Shown here: piece by piece, positions 8,790 through 17,722 of the stretch
Layout: the number at the start of each line of letters is the position of its first letter
Position numbering within the stretch: the first letter of the stretch is position 1
NCBI RefSeq assembly: GCF_000936425.1
Contig: NZ_AVFK01000001.1
Location: 496,001-560,000, forward strand
Origin: Skermanella aerolata KACC 11604
GTDB lineage: Bacteria > Pseudomonadota > Alphaproteobacteria > Azospirillales > Azospirillaceae
Length of the DNA stretch: 64,000 nt
Direction of reading: 5' to 3'
Made by a program: the position numbers and the translations under genes
Notes under the pieces: generated by a model
Seen by the model: the letters and a program-made list of their open reading frames with translations, nothing else
What the model was told of the DNA's origin: nothing
Databases searched by the model: none

Positions 8790-11700
8790 TCAGGCCGCCG
8801 TGGGGATGAAGACGGCAAGCGGCTGCCCGAGAGAGACCGCCTGACCTTCGGCACAGCGGATCTCGATCAGCGTCCCGTCCGATGGGGCGGAGACGGCGAT
8901 TTCCATCTTCATGGATTCGACGATCACCAGGACGTCGCCCGCCTTGACCGCTCCTCCCGCCGCTCCGGCAATCTTCCAGATGCTCCCGGAGACCGGGCTG
9001 GAAATCGCCTCGCCGCCGTCCGGCAGGTCGGTCGCCGCGTCGAAGCCGGCATCGGCCGCCGGTTCAATAGAAGCGGCGATGTTCTGGCCGGATGCCTCCC
9101 AGCGGGCGCGTTCCGCCTCGAAGGCGGCCTGCTGGGTGGCCTTGAAGGCTTCGATGGAGGCGCGGTTGTCTTCCAGGAAGCGGTGGTAGTCGCGCAGCCG
9201 GAAGGTGGATTCCTCGATCTTCAGCGAGGCCCGGCCCTGGAGGAAATCCGCCCGGAAAGCCAGCAGCTCGTCATGGGAGACGGGATGGAAACGGATCTGG
9301 TCGAAGTGGCGCAGCAGCCAGGTTTGGCCGGGCGGAAACTCCGCCGTGTCCCGATAGGTGTTCCACATCTGGCAGGTACGCCCGACGAACTGGTAACCGC
9401 CCGGTCCTTCCATCCCATAGACGCAGAGATAAGCGCCGCCGATGCCGACCGCGTTCTCCGGCGTCCAGGTGCGGGCGGGGTTGTACTTGGTCGTGACCAG
9501 CCGGTGACGAGGATCGACCGGGGTTGCGACGGGAGCGCCCAGATAGACGTCGCCCAGGCCCATCACCAGATAGCTGGCGCTGAACAGGATCTCCTTGACG
9601 GCTTCGATATCGTCCAGGCCGTTGATGCGGCGGATGAACTCGATATTGCTCGGGCACCAGGGAGCGTCCGCCCGAACCGACTGCATGTATTTGGCAATGG
9701 CGAGCCGGGTCGCCTCGTCGTCCCACGACAGCGGCAGGTGGACGATGCGGGTCGGCACTTCCAGATCGTCGATGGCGGGCAGGGCGTGCTCCGCGGCGAT
9801 CAGGTGATCGAGCAGGTCCGTCAGCGCCAGTTCCCGGCTGTCGTAGTGGATCTGGAGCGAACGGATGCCGGGCGTCAGGTCCAGGATGCCGGGCAGGGCG
9901 GCAGCCTTGAGGTGCTGCTGAAGAGCGTGGACCCGGAAGCGCAGGTTCAGGTCCAGCACCAGCGGACCGTACTCCACCAGCAGATAGCGGTCGCCGGAAC
10001 GCCGGTAGACGACATCCTCTCCGCCCGGAACCGCCGGGAGCCGGTGCAGGACCGCATCGTCGGGACCGGTGCCGCGACGGGGCGGCAGGCTGGCGGGATC
10101 GGCCGGGCGAAGCGTCGCGATGGCGGCGTCCTGGGCGTCTTCCAGACGTGCCGCTTCGGCAGCGGTCAGGCGGCGGAAGCGGACCCGGTCGCCAGGGCGC
10201 AATTGGCCGATCTTCCAAAGCTCAGCCTGCACGATGGTCGCTGGGCAGACGAAGCCGCCCAGGCTCGGCCCGTCCGGTCCCAGGATGACTGGCATGTCGC
10301 CGGTGAAGTCGATTGTGCCGATGGCGTAGGCGTTGTCGTGGATGTTGGACGGGTGCAGACCCGCTTCTTCGCCGTCCTTGCGTGCCCATTCCGGCTTGGG
10401 ACCGATCAGCCGGACGCCCGTACGGCTGGAGTTGTAGTGGACTTCCCAGTCCGAGGCGAAGAACGTGGCGATGTCGGCTTCGGTAAAGAAATCGGGCGCT
10501 CCGTGGGGACCGTAAAGGACGCCGATCTCCCAGGCATGGCCGTATTCCGGGACAAGGGTTGCCGACAGCGGCAGTGCTTCTCCGGCAGGCTCGTTACCGA
10601 TATGCAGGATGTCGCCGGGCATCAGCGCCCGGCCGCCATGACCGCCGAACTTGCCCAGCGTGAAGGTGGACCGGCTGCCGAGATATTCGGGTACGTCAAT
10701 GCCGCCCTGGACCAGAAGATAGGCGCGGCACCCCGCTCCGGTCGCGGCACCTATGCGGAGCGTCGCACCGGCGGAGACGGCAACCGGCTGCCAGAACGGC
10801 ACCGCTTCGCCGTCGAGAGAGGCCGGCATCCCGGCCCCTGCCAGACAGAACACGGCATCGCGGTTGAACTTCAGCGTCGGTCCGGAAACGGTCATTTCCA
10901 AACCGGCTGTGCCGTCAGGATTGCCCAGCAGCCTGTTGCCCAGCCGGAAGGCCAATGGGTCCATTGGACCCGACGGCGGCACGCCGACTTCCCAGTAGCC
11001 GACGCGTCCCGGATAGTCCTGCACGCTGGTAAGGGTGCCGGGTGTGACGACTTCTATCGACTGCGCCTTGTAGGTCACGGTGTCGAGATAGCGCGTCGTG
11101 AAACCGCCCTCGGCGAACAGCGGGTCGGCGGCAAGCTGGCGCAGGTAGCCGAGATTGGTTTCGATCCCGTCGAGCCGGCAACCGTCCAGTGCCGCCCGCA
11201 GCTTGGCGATGGCGTCGGCGCGGTCGGTGCCGCGCACGATGATCTTGGCCAGCAGCGGATCATAGAACGGCGTTACCTCCGTCCCGCGCTCGACCCAGGT
11301 TTCCACCCGTGCGTCCGGGGGGAAGACCGCTTCGGTCAGGATGCCGGCGGAGGGCCGGAACGCGCGGCCGGGGTCCTCGGCATAGACGCGGACCTGGATC
11401 GAAGCACCTGCGGCGCGTTGGGAGTGCGCCGCCAGCGGAAGGGTCTCTCCGGCGGCCTGGACGATCATCCATTCCACCAGATCGACGCCGGTCACCTCCT
11501 CGGTGACGCCGTGCTCGACCTGAAGCCGGGTGTTGACCTCCAGGAAATAGAACTCGCCGACTGATGTGTCGTAGATGAACTCCACCGTACCGGCGGACTG
11601 GTATCCGACGGCGCGGCCCAGCCGCTCCGCCGCGTCGAACAGCGCTTGCCGCTGATCGCCGGACAGGGCAGGGGCGGGGGTTTCCTCGATCACCTTCTGA

Positions 11701-12401
11701 TTGCGCCGCTGTGCCGAGCAGTCCCGCTCGCCCAATGCCACCACGCTGCCACGCCCGTCACCGAAGATTTGCACCTCGATATGGCGCGCATGCTCGACGA
11801 ACTTCTCCAGATAGACGCCGGATTCCTTGAAGTTGTTGCGCGACAGCCGGGACACCGCCTCGAACATGGAGCCGAGTTGCGCCGGATCGCGGCAAAGTTG
11901 CATGCCGATGCCGCCGCCTCCGGCTGTGCTCTTGATCATCACCGGATAGCCGACGCTGTCTGCTGCCCGCACCGCCTCCTCGGCGTCGGCCAGCAAGCCG
12001 CTGCCGGGAGACAGCGGCACGCCGCTGTCCTGGGCGATCTGACGCGCGGTGTGCTTCAGGCCGAATGCCCGCATCTGGTCGGGCGTCGGACCGATGAAGA
12101 CGATGCCGGTCTCGGCGCAAGCCTCGGCGAAGCCGGGGTTTTCCGACAGGAAACCGTAGCCGGGGTGGATCGCCTCAGCTCCGGTGGACAGTGCCGCTTC
12201 CAGGATGCGGTCGGCGTTGAGGTAGCTTTCCGAAACGGTGGCCGGCCCGATGCAGACGGCTTCGCCGGCCATGGCTACATGCAGCGAATGCCGGTCGGCT
12301 TCGGAATAGACTGCTACGGAGGCGATCCCCATCCGGTCCAGCGTTCGGATCACGCGGCAGGCTATCTCGCCGCGATTGGCGATCAGGACTTTTCTGAACA
12401 T
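8790..12401 (-). CDS. Guanidine carboxylase (annotated family: urea carboxylase)
   Basis: A 1203-residue biotin-dependent carboxylase, the normal full length of the family. Order: biotin carboxylase with ATP-grasp fold at residues 1 to about 450 ([17 protein letters not shown]; glycine-rich loop [30 protein letters not shown]), carboxyltransferase AHS2/AHS1 (KipA/KipI-like) at about 455-1070, and a C-terminal biotin carrier domain with biotinylated Lys in [10 protein letters not shown]. It carboxylates the amide nitrogen of its substrate using ATP and bicarbonate. The family was named for urea, but members controlled by guanidine-I riboswitches are established guanidine carboxylases giving carboxyguanidine. 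The riboswitch, the two DUF1989 partners and the importer here all point to guanidine. No allophanate hydrolase follows it. Confidence 0.85.
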   Translation of the reverse strand: MFRKVLIANRGEIACRVIRTLDRMGIASVAVYSEADRHSLHVAMAGEAVCIGPATVSESYLNADRILEAALSTGAEAIHPGYGFLSENPGFAEACAETGIVFIGPTPDQMRAFGLKHTARQIAQDSGVPLSPGSGLLADAEEAVRAADSVGYPVMIKSTAGGGGIGMQLCRDPAQLGSMFEAVSRLSRNNFKESGVYLEKFVEHARHIEVQIFGDGRGSVVALGERDCSAQRRNQKVIEETPAPALSGDQRQALFDAAERLGRAVGYQSAGTVEFIYDTSVGEFYFLEVNTRLQVEHGVTEEVTGVDLVEWMIVQAAGETLPLAAHSQRAAGASIQVRVYAEDPGRAFRPSAGILTEAVFPPDARVETWVERGTEVTPFYDPLLAKIIVRGTDRADAIAKLRAALDGCRLDGIETNLGYLRQLAADPLFAEGGFTTRYLDTVTYKAQSIEVVTPGTLTSVQDYPGRVGYWEVGVPPSGPMDPLAFRLGNRLLGNPDGTAGLEMTVSGPTLKFNRDAVFCLAGAGMPASLDGEAVPFWQPVAVSAGATLRIGAATGAGCRAYLLVQGGIDVPEYLGSRSTFTLGKFGGHGGRALMPGDILHIGNEPAGEALPLSATLVPEYGHAWEIGVLYGPHGAPDFFTEADIATFFASDWEVHYNSSRTGVRLIGPKPEWARKDGEEAGLHPSNIHDNAYAIGTIDFTGDMPVILGPDGPSLGGFVCPATIVQAELWKIGQLRPGDRVRFRRLTAAEAARLEDAQDAAIATLRPADPASLPPRRGTGPDDAVLHRLPAVPGGEDVVYRRSGDRYLLVEYGPLVLDLNLRFRVHALQQHLKAAALPGILDLTPGIRSLQIHYDSRELALTDLLDHLIAAEHALPAIDDLEVPTRIVHLPLSWDDEATRLAIAKYMQSVRADAPWCPSNIEFIRRINGLDDIEAVKEILFSASYLVMGLGDVYLGAPVATPVDPRHRLVTTKYNPARTWTPENAVGIGGAYLCVYGMEGPGGYQFVGRTCQMWNTYRDTAEFPPGQTWLLRHFDQIRFHPVSHDELLAFRADFLQGRASLKIEESTFRLRDYHRFLEDNRASIEAFKATQQAAFEAERARWEASGQNIAASIEPAADAGFDAATDLPDGGEAISSPVSGSIWKIAGAAGGAVKAGDVLVIVESMKMEIAVSAPSDGTLIEIRCAEGQAVSLGQPLAVFIPTAA

Positions 12402-12415
12402 GACGGTTTTCCCCT

Positions 12416-13063
12416 CTACGCCGACGCGTCCCAGATCACCACTTCGATGGGTGTCGGGTTGTAGGCGTTGCAGGGGTTGTTGAGCTGCGGGCAGTTGGAG
12501 ATAAGGACGATCACGTCCATCTCAGCCCGCATCTCGACATACTCGCCCGGTCCGCTGACGCCGTCGGCGAAGGTCAGGCCGCCGTCGGGAGTCACGGGCA
12601 CGTTCATGAAGAAGTTGATGTTGTGGGTGATATCGCGCTTGGTCAGGCCGAATTCCTCGTGCTCGGCCACCGCCAGCAGATAGCTGTCGCGGCAGGCGTG
12701 CATGCACTTCTTCTCCAGCGCATAGCGGACGGTGTTGCTCTCGGTCGAGCAGGCGCCGCCCAGGGTGTCGTGCCGGCCCACGGTGTCGGCGACGATCTCC
12801 AGCATGGGATTCCCCGCCGTGGACATCAGCCTGGTCCCGACGCTGAGATAGACGTTGCGCTGTTCGCGGATGGTATCGACCGCGCTGTAGCGCTCGGCCG
12901 GATCGGCGGCGCTGTAGAAGAGGGTGTCGGCGGCCTGATTGCCTTCCAGATCGACGATGCGGAAGATCTGGCCGGCACGGACCTTGTGAATCCAGTAATC
13001 ACCAGCGGGAACGACCTTGCGGTAGCCGGCGGTATCGGGTGACAGAGTGCTTTTCCTGGTCAT
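12416..13063 (-). CDS. Carboxyguanidine deiminase subunit, DUF1989 family (shorter subunit)
   Basis: A 215-residue cytoplasmic protein of the 'urea carboxylase-associated protein' (DUF1989) family. Conserved features visible are [49 protein letters not shown] and a Cys-rich end [18 protein letters not shown]. In characterised guanidine operons two such proteins form carboxyguanidine deiminase (CgdAB), which converts carboxyguanidine to allophanate plus ammonia. I take the ATG at 13063; an in-frame extension to 13153 overlaps the preceding gene and has no family match. It lies 14 bases before the carboxylase start. I did not try to decide whether it is the A or B subunit. Confidence 0.8.
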   Translation of the reverse strand: MTRKSTLSPDTAGYRKVVPAGDYWIHKVRAGQIFRIVDLEGNQAADTLFYSAADPAERYSAVDTIREQRNVYLSVGTRLMSTAGNPMLEIVADTVGRHDTLGGACSTESNTVRYALEKKCMHACRDSYLLAVAEHEEFGLTKRDITHNINFFMNVPVTPDGGLTFADGVSGPGEYVEMRAEMDVIVLISNCPQLNNPCNAYNPTPIEVVIWDASA

Positions 13064-13083
13064 CGTTTCGGTTCCCGATCCGC

Positions 13084-13812
13084 TCAGCCGCACAGGTGGT
13101 AAAGGTGATTGTTGGCGAAGCCGCGCCCGTTCTCGGGCCGGCTGTTGAGGCATGGATCGTCCTCCGCCACCGGTTCACCCCGGTAGAGTTCAACCGCGAT
13201 GCCCTTGCGCGGGTACTCCGTGGCAGGGTTCATCGGATGCGGGCAGGTGTGGAACAGGACCAGCGTGTCCATCTCGAACCGAAGATCGACATGGGCACCC
13301 GCCTTGGCTTGCGAGCCGTCGAACACCAGCGAGCCGTCCTCTTCAGTGCGGACCCTGCTGAACCAGTTGACGTTGGCCGCCAGATCGCGCCGGCCCATGC
13401 CATACTTGGCCGCTTCGACCAGAAAGCTGTCATGGCCGTTTTGGGTCCAGTCGTTACGGTATTCCTGATAGCTCTTGCGGCCCCACTTCGAGGATACCTG
13501 GGCCTTGGTGGAATTGCCGCAGACGGTGTCATGCCAGCCGGCGGTGTCTTCGACGATCGAGCAGAAGATCCGCCCCATGTCCGAATACAGGCAGTGCCCT
13601 GCCGTCAGTTTGAAGGTGTGCTGACACTTCAGCGTGTCGGGGGCGTTATAGCGCTCCAGCAGGTTGCTTGGATTGTAGAACAGCATGCCGACATTGGCGC
13701 CGCCGTCGCGGTCGATCAGGCGCAGGATCGTTCCACGCTTCAGCGTGAACGACCAATGCTTGCCGCCGTCGAATTGATCTTGATATAGCAGGTCGGGGCG
13801 AACGGTTGCCAT
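13084..13812 (-). CDS. Carboxyguanidine deiminase subunit, DUF1989 family (longer subunit)
   Basis: A 242-residue paralogue of the downstream DUF1989 protein, first gene of the operon. It shares the family pattern: [41 protein letters not shown] (Cys kept), [14 protein letters not shown] and [17 protein letters not shown]. Together with its partner it is expected to be the deiminase acting on the carboxylase product. The ATG at 13812 has GAGG eight to eleven bases upstream; an in-frame GTG at 13818 is possible but overlaps that site less well. The leader upstream contains the guanidine-I riboswitch. Confidence 0.8.
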   Translation of the reverse strand: MATVRPDLLYQDQFDGGKHWSFTLKRGTILRLIDRDGGANVGMLFYNPSNLLERYNAPDTLKCQHTFKLTAGHCLYSDMGRIFCSIVEDTAGWHDTVCGNSTKAQVSSKWGRKSYQEYRNDWTQNGHDSFLVEAAKYGMGRRDLAANVNWFSRVRTEEDGSLVFDGSQAKAGAHVDLRFEMDTLVLFHTCPHPMNPATEYPRKGIAVELYRGEPVAEDDPCLNSRPENGRGFANNHLYHLCG

Positions 13813-13830
13813 GGCCACACCTCAGGCATA

Positions 13831-13885
13831 GGAGGAGTGCCGGGCAATGGGACGTCCCATCGGAGCAACATCCTCCGTGTTTGAG
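13831..13885 (-). promoter_or_regulatory. Leader between riboswitch aptamer and first gene (probable expression platform)
   Basis: Between the aptamer and the first gene, reading the minus strand, there is GGAGGA (around 13870), a perfect 14-base palindrome at 13847-13860 (ATGGGAC/GTCCCAT) and then CTCCTCC (13831-13837), which can pair with GGAGGA or with the GAGG in front of the start. There is no run of T, so control by ribosome access or by a hairpin rather than a classical terminator is my inference. Confidence 0.4.
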
Positions 13886-14003
13886 ACCTCCCGGGCTTTT
13901 GTCCCGCCGTGTGCCCGTTCGCTGTTTACCGAACGGGTCGCTGCTCTCGGACCAGTAACACCGGACGGGTGTGTCAAACCTGTCCAGCCGGAACCCTAGC
14001 TGC
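13886..14003 (-). ncRNA. Guanidine-I riboswitch (ykkC class aptamer)
   Basis: Reading the minus strand, the conserved blocks of this riboswitch appear in order: GCTAGGGTTCCGGCTGG (about 14001-13985), ACTGGTCCGAGAG (about 13957-13945) and ACACGGC followed by GGGACAAAAGCCCGGGAG (about 13911-13887). A variable hairpin with arms CCCGTTCG and CGAACGGG lies between the second and third blocks. These are the near-invariant sequences of the class that binds free guanidinium and switches genes on. It precedes the deiminase, carboxylase and importer genes and redefines the operon's substrate as guanidine. Boundaries are approximate. Confidence 0.93.
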
Positions 14004-14017
14004 TGAGGATAAGAGTA

Positions 14018-14037
14018 GCTGCAAGGGAAATGCCAAA
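14018..14037 (-). promoter_or_regulatory. Sigma-54 (RpoN) promoter of the guanidine operon
   Basis: On the minus strand TTTGGCATTTCCCTTGCA matches the -24/-12 consensus TGGCAC-N5-TTGCA. The invariant GG (14034-14033) and GC (14022-14021) are exactly ten bases apart. Transcription would begin near 14008-14010, that is, just before the 5' boundary of the riboswitch aptamer. This arrangement implies nitrogen control, probably through NtrC. A GCACC half-site (14109-14113) is the only NtrC-like piece I see upstream and is weak. Confidence 0.75.
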
Positions 14038-14235
14038 TTTGGAAAGCGCTGAAATCCAGGGCGTAAGGTAAGATTATGCATGCATTCAGCAGATTTCTGC
14101 CTACCTCCGCACCATGACTGGCGTCATTTTGAGCAGTTAGACGTCGTGGTTTTTCAAACCCCTTGATTTTCAACAATTCTCCGTGGCAGTAGCGGCCTAA
14201 AGTTTCAGCCGGCCGAGGATTGGGCGTATTCTCCG
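14038..14235. other. Divergent control region between the guanidine operon and bioMNY
   Basis: About 200 bases without a gene. It should hold the enhancer-binding sites for the sigma-54 promoter on the minus strand and the promoter for bioM on the plus strand. A short dyad GCAGA-AA-TCTGC lies at 14089-14100 and ATGCATGCAT at 14076-14085. I cannot assign a specific plus-strand promoter or a ribosome binding site beyond a weak GAGG at 14216-14219. Confidence 0.4.
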
Positions 14236-14910
14236 ATGATCGAACTCATACAGGTGAGCCACAGGTACGGCGATCATCCCGTGCTGCGTGACGTATCGCT
14301 GTCGATCACCGAACGGCGGGTGGCCGTGGTCGGAGCCAACGGCTCTGGCAAGAGCACCTTCGCGCGTCTGCTGAACGGGCTTGTCATCCCGGACGAGGGG
14401 ACGGTGACGGTCGATGGCCTTGACACCCGGACAGACGGCAAGGCGGTGCGCCGGAAAGTCGGCTTCGTGTTCCAGGACCCGGACACGCAGATCGTATATC
14501 CCACGGTGGAAGAGGACATCGCCTTCGGTCTCAAGAACCTGAAGCTGGACAAGGCTGAGATCGCGCGCCGGGTGGCAGGCGTCCTCGACCGCTACGGCCT
14601 GACCGAACACCGGACGCGCTCGGCGCATCTGCTGAGTGGCGGACAGAAGCAGCTTCTGGCGATCTGCTCCGTCCTGGTGATGGAGCCGGCCTATGTCGTC
14701 TTCGACGAGCCGACGACGCTGCTCGACCTGCGCAACAAGCGGAAGATCGTAGAGATCGTCGCGGGGCTGCCGCAGACCGCCATCTTCATTTCCCATGACC
14801 TGGACCTGCTCGGCGGCTTCGATCGCGTGCTGGTCTTCGACGGCGGCCGCGTCGTCGCCGACGACTGCCCCGGACCCGCCATCGCCCGCTACATCGAGCT
14901 GATGAACTGA
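14236..14910 (+). CDS. bioM: Biotin ECF transporter ATPase BioM
   Basis: A 224-residue ABC ATPase of the energy-coupling-factor type. Walker A is GANGSGKST, the Q-loop region reads [22 protein letters not shown] (the PDxQ-type segment typical of ECF A-components), the signature is [10 protein letters not shown] and Walker B is [12 protein letters not shown]. It powers biotin uptake with BioN and BioY. The bioM stop and bioN start overlap (TGATG). Its place next to a biotin-dependent carboxylase operon suggests it supports biotin supply for that enzyme. Confidence 0.85.
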   Translation: MIELIQVSHRYGDHPVLRDVSLSITERRVAVVGANGSGKSTFARLLNGLVIPDEGTVTVDGLDTRTDGKAVRRKVGFVFQDPDTQIVYPTVEEDIAFGLKNLKLDKAEIARRVAGVLDRYGLTEHRTRSAHLLSGGQKQLLAICSVLVMEPAYVVFDEPTTLLDLRNKRKIVEIVAGLPQTAIFISHDLDLLGGFDRVLVFDGGRVVADDCPGPAIARYIELMN

Positions 14911-15509
14911 TGCTGGGTCTCTACATCGACCGGAACTCCGCCATCCACGCGCTTGCTCCCGGCGTCAAGATGCTGGCGCTGGCGCTATCGGCGCTGGCCC
15001 TGATCGCGGTGGACAATTGGCGGGTGCTTGCCGCTGTCCTCACTGCCGTATTGGGCCTGTTCGCCGTTGCGCGCCTGCCGGCCCGCGAGGTCGTGGCCCA
15101 GCTTCGTCCGGTGCTGTTCCTGGCGCTGTTCTTCTTCGCGGTCCATGCGCTGCTGGTAAGCTGGCAGAGCGGTTTGGTGACGGTGCTGCGCTTCACCATC
15201 CTGGTATCCTTGGCGGTCGGCATCACGCTGACGACCCGCGTGTCGCATATGGTCGATGCGCTGGAAAGCGGACTTCGGCCCCTGCGGTTCATCGGGGTCA
15301 ATCCCGCCAAGATCAGCCTGATGATCTCGCTGGCGATCCGCTTCGTCCCGCTGCTGGTCGATCTAGTGCGGGAAATCCGGGCGGCCCAGCAGGCGCGTGG
15401 GCTGGAGCGCAGCGTTACCGCCGTCGCCGTGCCGCTGATCGTCAAGACCTTGCGCATGGCAAGCGTGCTGACCGACGCCATCGAGGCGCGCGGCTACGAT
15501 CCGGATTGA
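14910..15509 (+). CDS. bioN: Biotin ECF transporter transmembrane protein BioN
   Basis: A 199-residue membrane protein of the CbiQ/EcfT type with several hydrophobic segments. The two cytoplasmic helices that touch the ATPase are seen as REIRAAQQARGLERS and TDAIEARGYDPD; ARG motifs of this form are the hallmark of T-components. It overlaps bioM by one base and precedes bioY by 74 bases. It couples ATP hydrolysis by BioM to substrate release by BioY. Confidence 0.85.
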   Translation: MLGLYIDRNSAIHALAPGVKMLALALSALALIAVDNWRVLAAVLTAVLGLFAVARLPAREVVAQLRPVLFLALFFFAVHALLVSWQSGLVTVLRFTILVSLAVGITLTTRVSHMVDALESGLRPLRFIGVNPAKISLMISLAIRFVPLLVDLVREIRAAQQARGLERSVTAVAVPLIVKTLRMASVLTDAIEARGYDPD

Positions 15510-15583
15510 GTTTTCCGAAGCCGAAGCCCAAAACCTCTTCCGCATCTAAGCAGATTTACTCGAAGAAACCGGATTCAACTGAA

Positions 15584-16129
15584 ATGCTCAGCACTCGCGA
15601 TATTGTTCACATTGCCCTGTTCGCCGCCATTATGGCGGCCCTTGGGCTGATGCCGCCCGTTCCGGTCGGCTTCGTTCCCGTGCCGATCACGGCGCAGTCG
15701 ATGGGCGTCATGCTCGCGGGAGCCATCCTGGGCGCGAAACGCGGCGCGTTGGCGATCGTGCTGTTCCTGGCGCTGGTCGCGATCGGACTGCCACTACTGT
15801 CGGGCGGACGCGGCGGACTTGGGGTCTTCTTCGGTCCGACGGCCGGTTTCCTGGTGTCCTGGCCGATCGGAGCCTTCGTGACCGGCTGGCTGACCGAGCG
15901 CTTCTGGAAGCGCCTGAACTTCGGCTATCTGCTGGCCGCCTGCGCCGCCGGCGGCATCTTCGTCGTCTATGTCATCGGCATCATCGGCCTGAGCCTGATC
16001 GCGGGGCTGCCGCTGGAAAAGGCGGCGGCGGGATCGATCACCTTCATCCCCGGCGACCTGATCAAGGTCGTCATCGCCGCCTTCGTCGCAAAAACGGTCA
16101 ACCGGAGCTACCCGGTCATCCGTGCCTGA
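15584..16129 (+). CDS. bioY: Biotin transporter substrate-binding membrane protein BioY
   Basis: A 181-residue integral membrane S-component that binds biotin. The family signature is visible as VPVPITAQSMGVMLAGAILG and GGRGGLGVFFGPTAGFLVSW. About six membrane spans are apparent. The ATG at 15584 is chosen because the family begins here; upstream in-frame sequence is a shadow of bioN. The gene ends six bases before the convergent DUF1989 gene stop, so bioMNY is sandwiched between the two guanidino-type operons. Confidence 0.88.
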   Translation: MLSTRDIVHIALFAAIMAALGLMPPVPVGFVPVPITAQSMGVMLAGAILGAKRGALAIVLFLALVAIGLPLLSGGRGGLGVFFGPTAGFLVSWPIGAFVTGWLTERFWKRLNFGYLLAACAAGGIFVVYVIGIIGLSLIAGLPLEKAAAGSITFIPGDLIKVVIAAFVAKTVNRSYPVIRA

Positions 16130-16135
16130 TAATCG

Positions 16136-16747
16136 TCACGCATCATAGACGCTGAAATGCGCGTCGGTCGGCTGGCAGGCCGTACCATTGATCGGCAGTA
16201 TGTCCTGCGGGCAGGCCGAGAACGCGATCACTAGGTCCATCTCGGCCCGGAGGACGACGTACCCGCCCTTGACCGGGGCGGGTGGGGCCTCGAACGACAG
16301 GGTGTTGTCGGGGGCGACCGGGATGTTCATGAACAGGTTCAGCGGGCTGGGCGTTTCCGGCGGGGTCAACCCCAGGTCAGCCAGTCCCTGAGCCAGGTTG
16401 TCGGTGCAGTTGTCATGGTGCCCTTCGCAGCCCAGCAGCTCGTAGCGGTACCGGTCGCAGGCGGCGATCAACGTGTCGTGGACGCCGCCAGAGGTGTCCT
16501 CCAGCAACGTCAGGATCGGGCGGCGGTGGTTGGTCAGCAGCGCGTCGCCGGTCTTGGGAATGATTTTCAGGATATGGGCACGGGTATGCTCGTTCGACAT
16601 GAACTCCGTCATGTCGTCGCGCCGGAAGGCCCAGGTATCGACGACCTGTTCGCCGTGGGTGTTGATGATCTTGACCAGTTGGCCCTTGGCGACGAAGGCG
16701 GCCTTTCCTTTGCGAGCGGGGATCGTCACGAGCTGTTCGGCGGACAT
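16136..16747 (-). CDS. DUF1989 family protein (carboxyguanidine-deiminase-like), third paralogue
   Basis: A 203-residue protein of the same family as the two deiminase subunits of the riboswitch operon: VTIPARKGKAAFVAKGQLVKIINTHGEQVVDTWAF, SGGVHDTLIAACDRYRYELLGCEGHHDNC, NLFMNIPVAPDN, FSACPQDILPINGTACQPTD. Clusters of Cys and His suggest a metal site. It is the last gene of the LysR-controlled operon, just after the ureohydrolase. The ATG at 16747 is used; a TTG overlapping the ureohydrolase stop (16756) is less likely. By family it may deiminate a guanidino or ureido intermediate; the actual substrate is unknown. Confidence 0.7.
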   Translation of the reverse strand: MSAEQLVTIPARKGKAAFVAKGQLVKIINTHGEQVVDTWAFRRDDMTEFMSNEHTRAHILKIIPKTGDALLTNHRRPILTLLEDTSGGVHDTLIAACDRYRYELLGCEGHHDNCTDNLAQGLADLGLTPPETPSPLNLFMNIPVAPDNTLSFEAPPAPVKGGYVVLRAEMDLVIAFSACPQDILPINGTACQPTDAHFSVYDA

Positions 16748-16752
16748 TATGG

Positions 16753-17715
16753 TCAATTCCTCTTCTTCTTCCGGTCGGAAATGCTTTGTGCCATGACACA
16801 GAGCAACTCGAACATGATCGTCGCCGCCGTCAATGCCGTGGCGCCGGAGGGGTCGAAGGGCGGCGATACCTCGACAAGGTCCGCCCCGACGATGTCCAGG
16901 CCGCCGAGCAGCCGGAGCATCTTCTGAGCTTCACGCGTCGTGATGCCGCCGATTTCCGGCGTGCCGGTCCCCGGCGCAATCGACGGATCGAGGACATCGA
17001 TGTCGAAGGACACATAGGTCGGCAGGTCACCGACGATGGCCCGGGCCTCGGCCATGACGTCTTTCGCCCCGCGCTCGTCGAACTCTTCGATGAAGATCAG
17101 GCGAATGCCGTGCTCTCTGGCGTAGTCGAAGTTCGCCGCGTCCGAGATCGCGCCGCGCAACCCGATCTGGACGGTGCGCTTTGGGTCGAGCAAACCTTCC
17201 TCGACCGCGCGCCTGAACGGCGTCGCATGATTGTACCGGCTGCCGAAGAAGCTGTCGAACGTGTCGGAATGGGCGTCGAAGTGGATGAGCCCGACCGGCC
17301 CCTTGTCCACTAGGCCGCGCAGGATCGGCAGCGAGATCAGGTGGTCGCCCCCGACTGTCAGCGGAACCGCCCCGGCCTGCCGAACGCCGCTATAGTACCT
17401 GGTGATGCTCTCCATGCTCGCGGCTAGGTCAAGCGGGTTTATCGGCGTGTCGCCGCAATCGCCCACACGTACCAGATCGTAAGGCGAGATGCCGGTGACG
17501 TGGTGGACGCGGCGGGTCAGGCTGGACTGGTTGCGGATTTCACGGGGACCGTGGCGGGTACCGGGCCGGTTGGTCGTTCCGCCGTCGAACGGGACGCCGA
17601 TCAACGCCACATCCACATCCTGCGGGGTTGCGACCGGCAGGCGCATGAAGGTCGGCATACCGGCAAAACGCGGCACGACGCCGCTGTCGAGAGGCTCGAA
17701 AACCTTGTCGTTCAT
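16753..17715 (-). CDS. Ureohydrolase family enzyme (agmatinase/guanidinobutyrase-like)
   Basis: A 320-residue binuclear-manganese-type hydrolase that splits a guanidino group to urea plus an amine. All metal ligands of the family are present: GGDH, DAHSD and SFDIDVLDPSIAPGTGTPE. The N-terminal FAGMPTFMRLP is typical of the guanidinobutyrase/guanidinopropionase branch rather than arginase. The start at 17715 is favoured since an in-frame extension overlaps the creatininase-like gene. Seven bases separate it from that gene. It probably acts on a linear guanidino acid produced upstream; guanidine hydrolase is an alternative but its nickel accessory genes are not seen nearby. Confidence 0.75.
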   Translation of the reverse strand: MNDKVFEPLDSGVVPRFAGMPTFMRLPVATPQDVDVALIGVPFDGGTTNRPGTRHGPREIRNQSSLTRRVHHVTGISPYDLVRVGDCGDTPINPLDLAASMESITRYYSGVRQAGAVPLTVGGDHLISLPILRGLVDKGPVGLIHFDAHSDTFDSFFGSRYNHATPFRRAVEEGLLDPKRTVQIGLRGAISDAANFDYAREHGIRLIFIEEFDERGAKDVMAEARAIVGDLPTYVSFDIDVLDPSIAPGTGTPEIGGITTREAQKMLRLLGGLDIVGADLVEVSPPFDPSGATALTAATIMFELLCVMAQSISDRKKKRN

Positions 17716-17722
17716 ATCGCTG

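Noticed and set aside
9183-11564. 793-residue plus-strand frame opposite the carboxylase
   Set aside because: Entirely antisense to the guanidine carboxylase, whose domains are complete; no recognisable motif.
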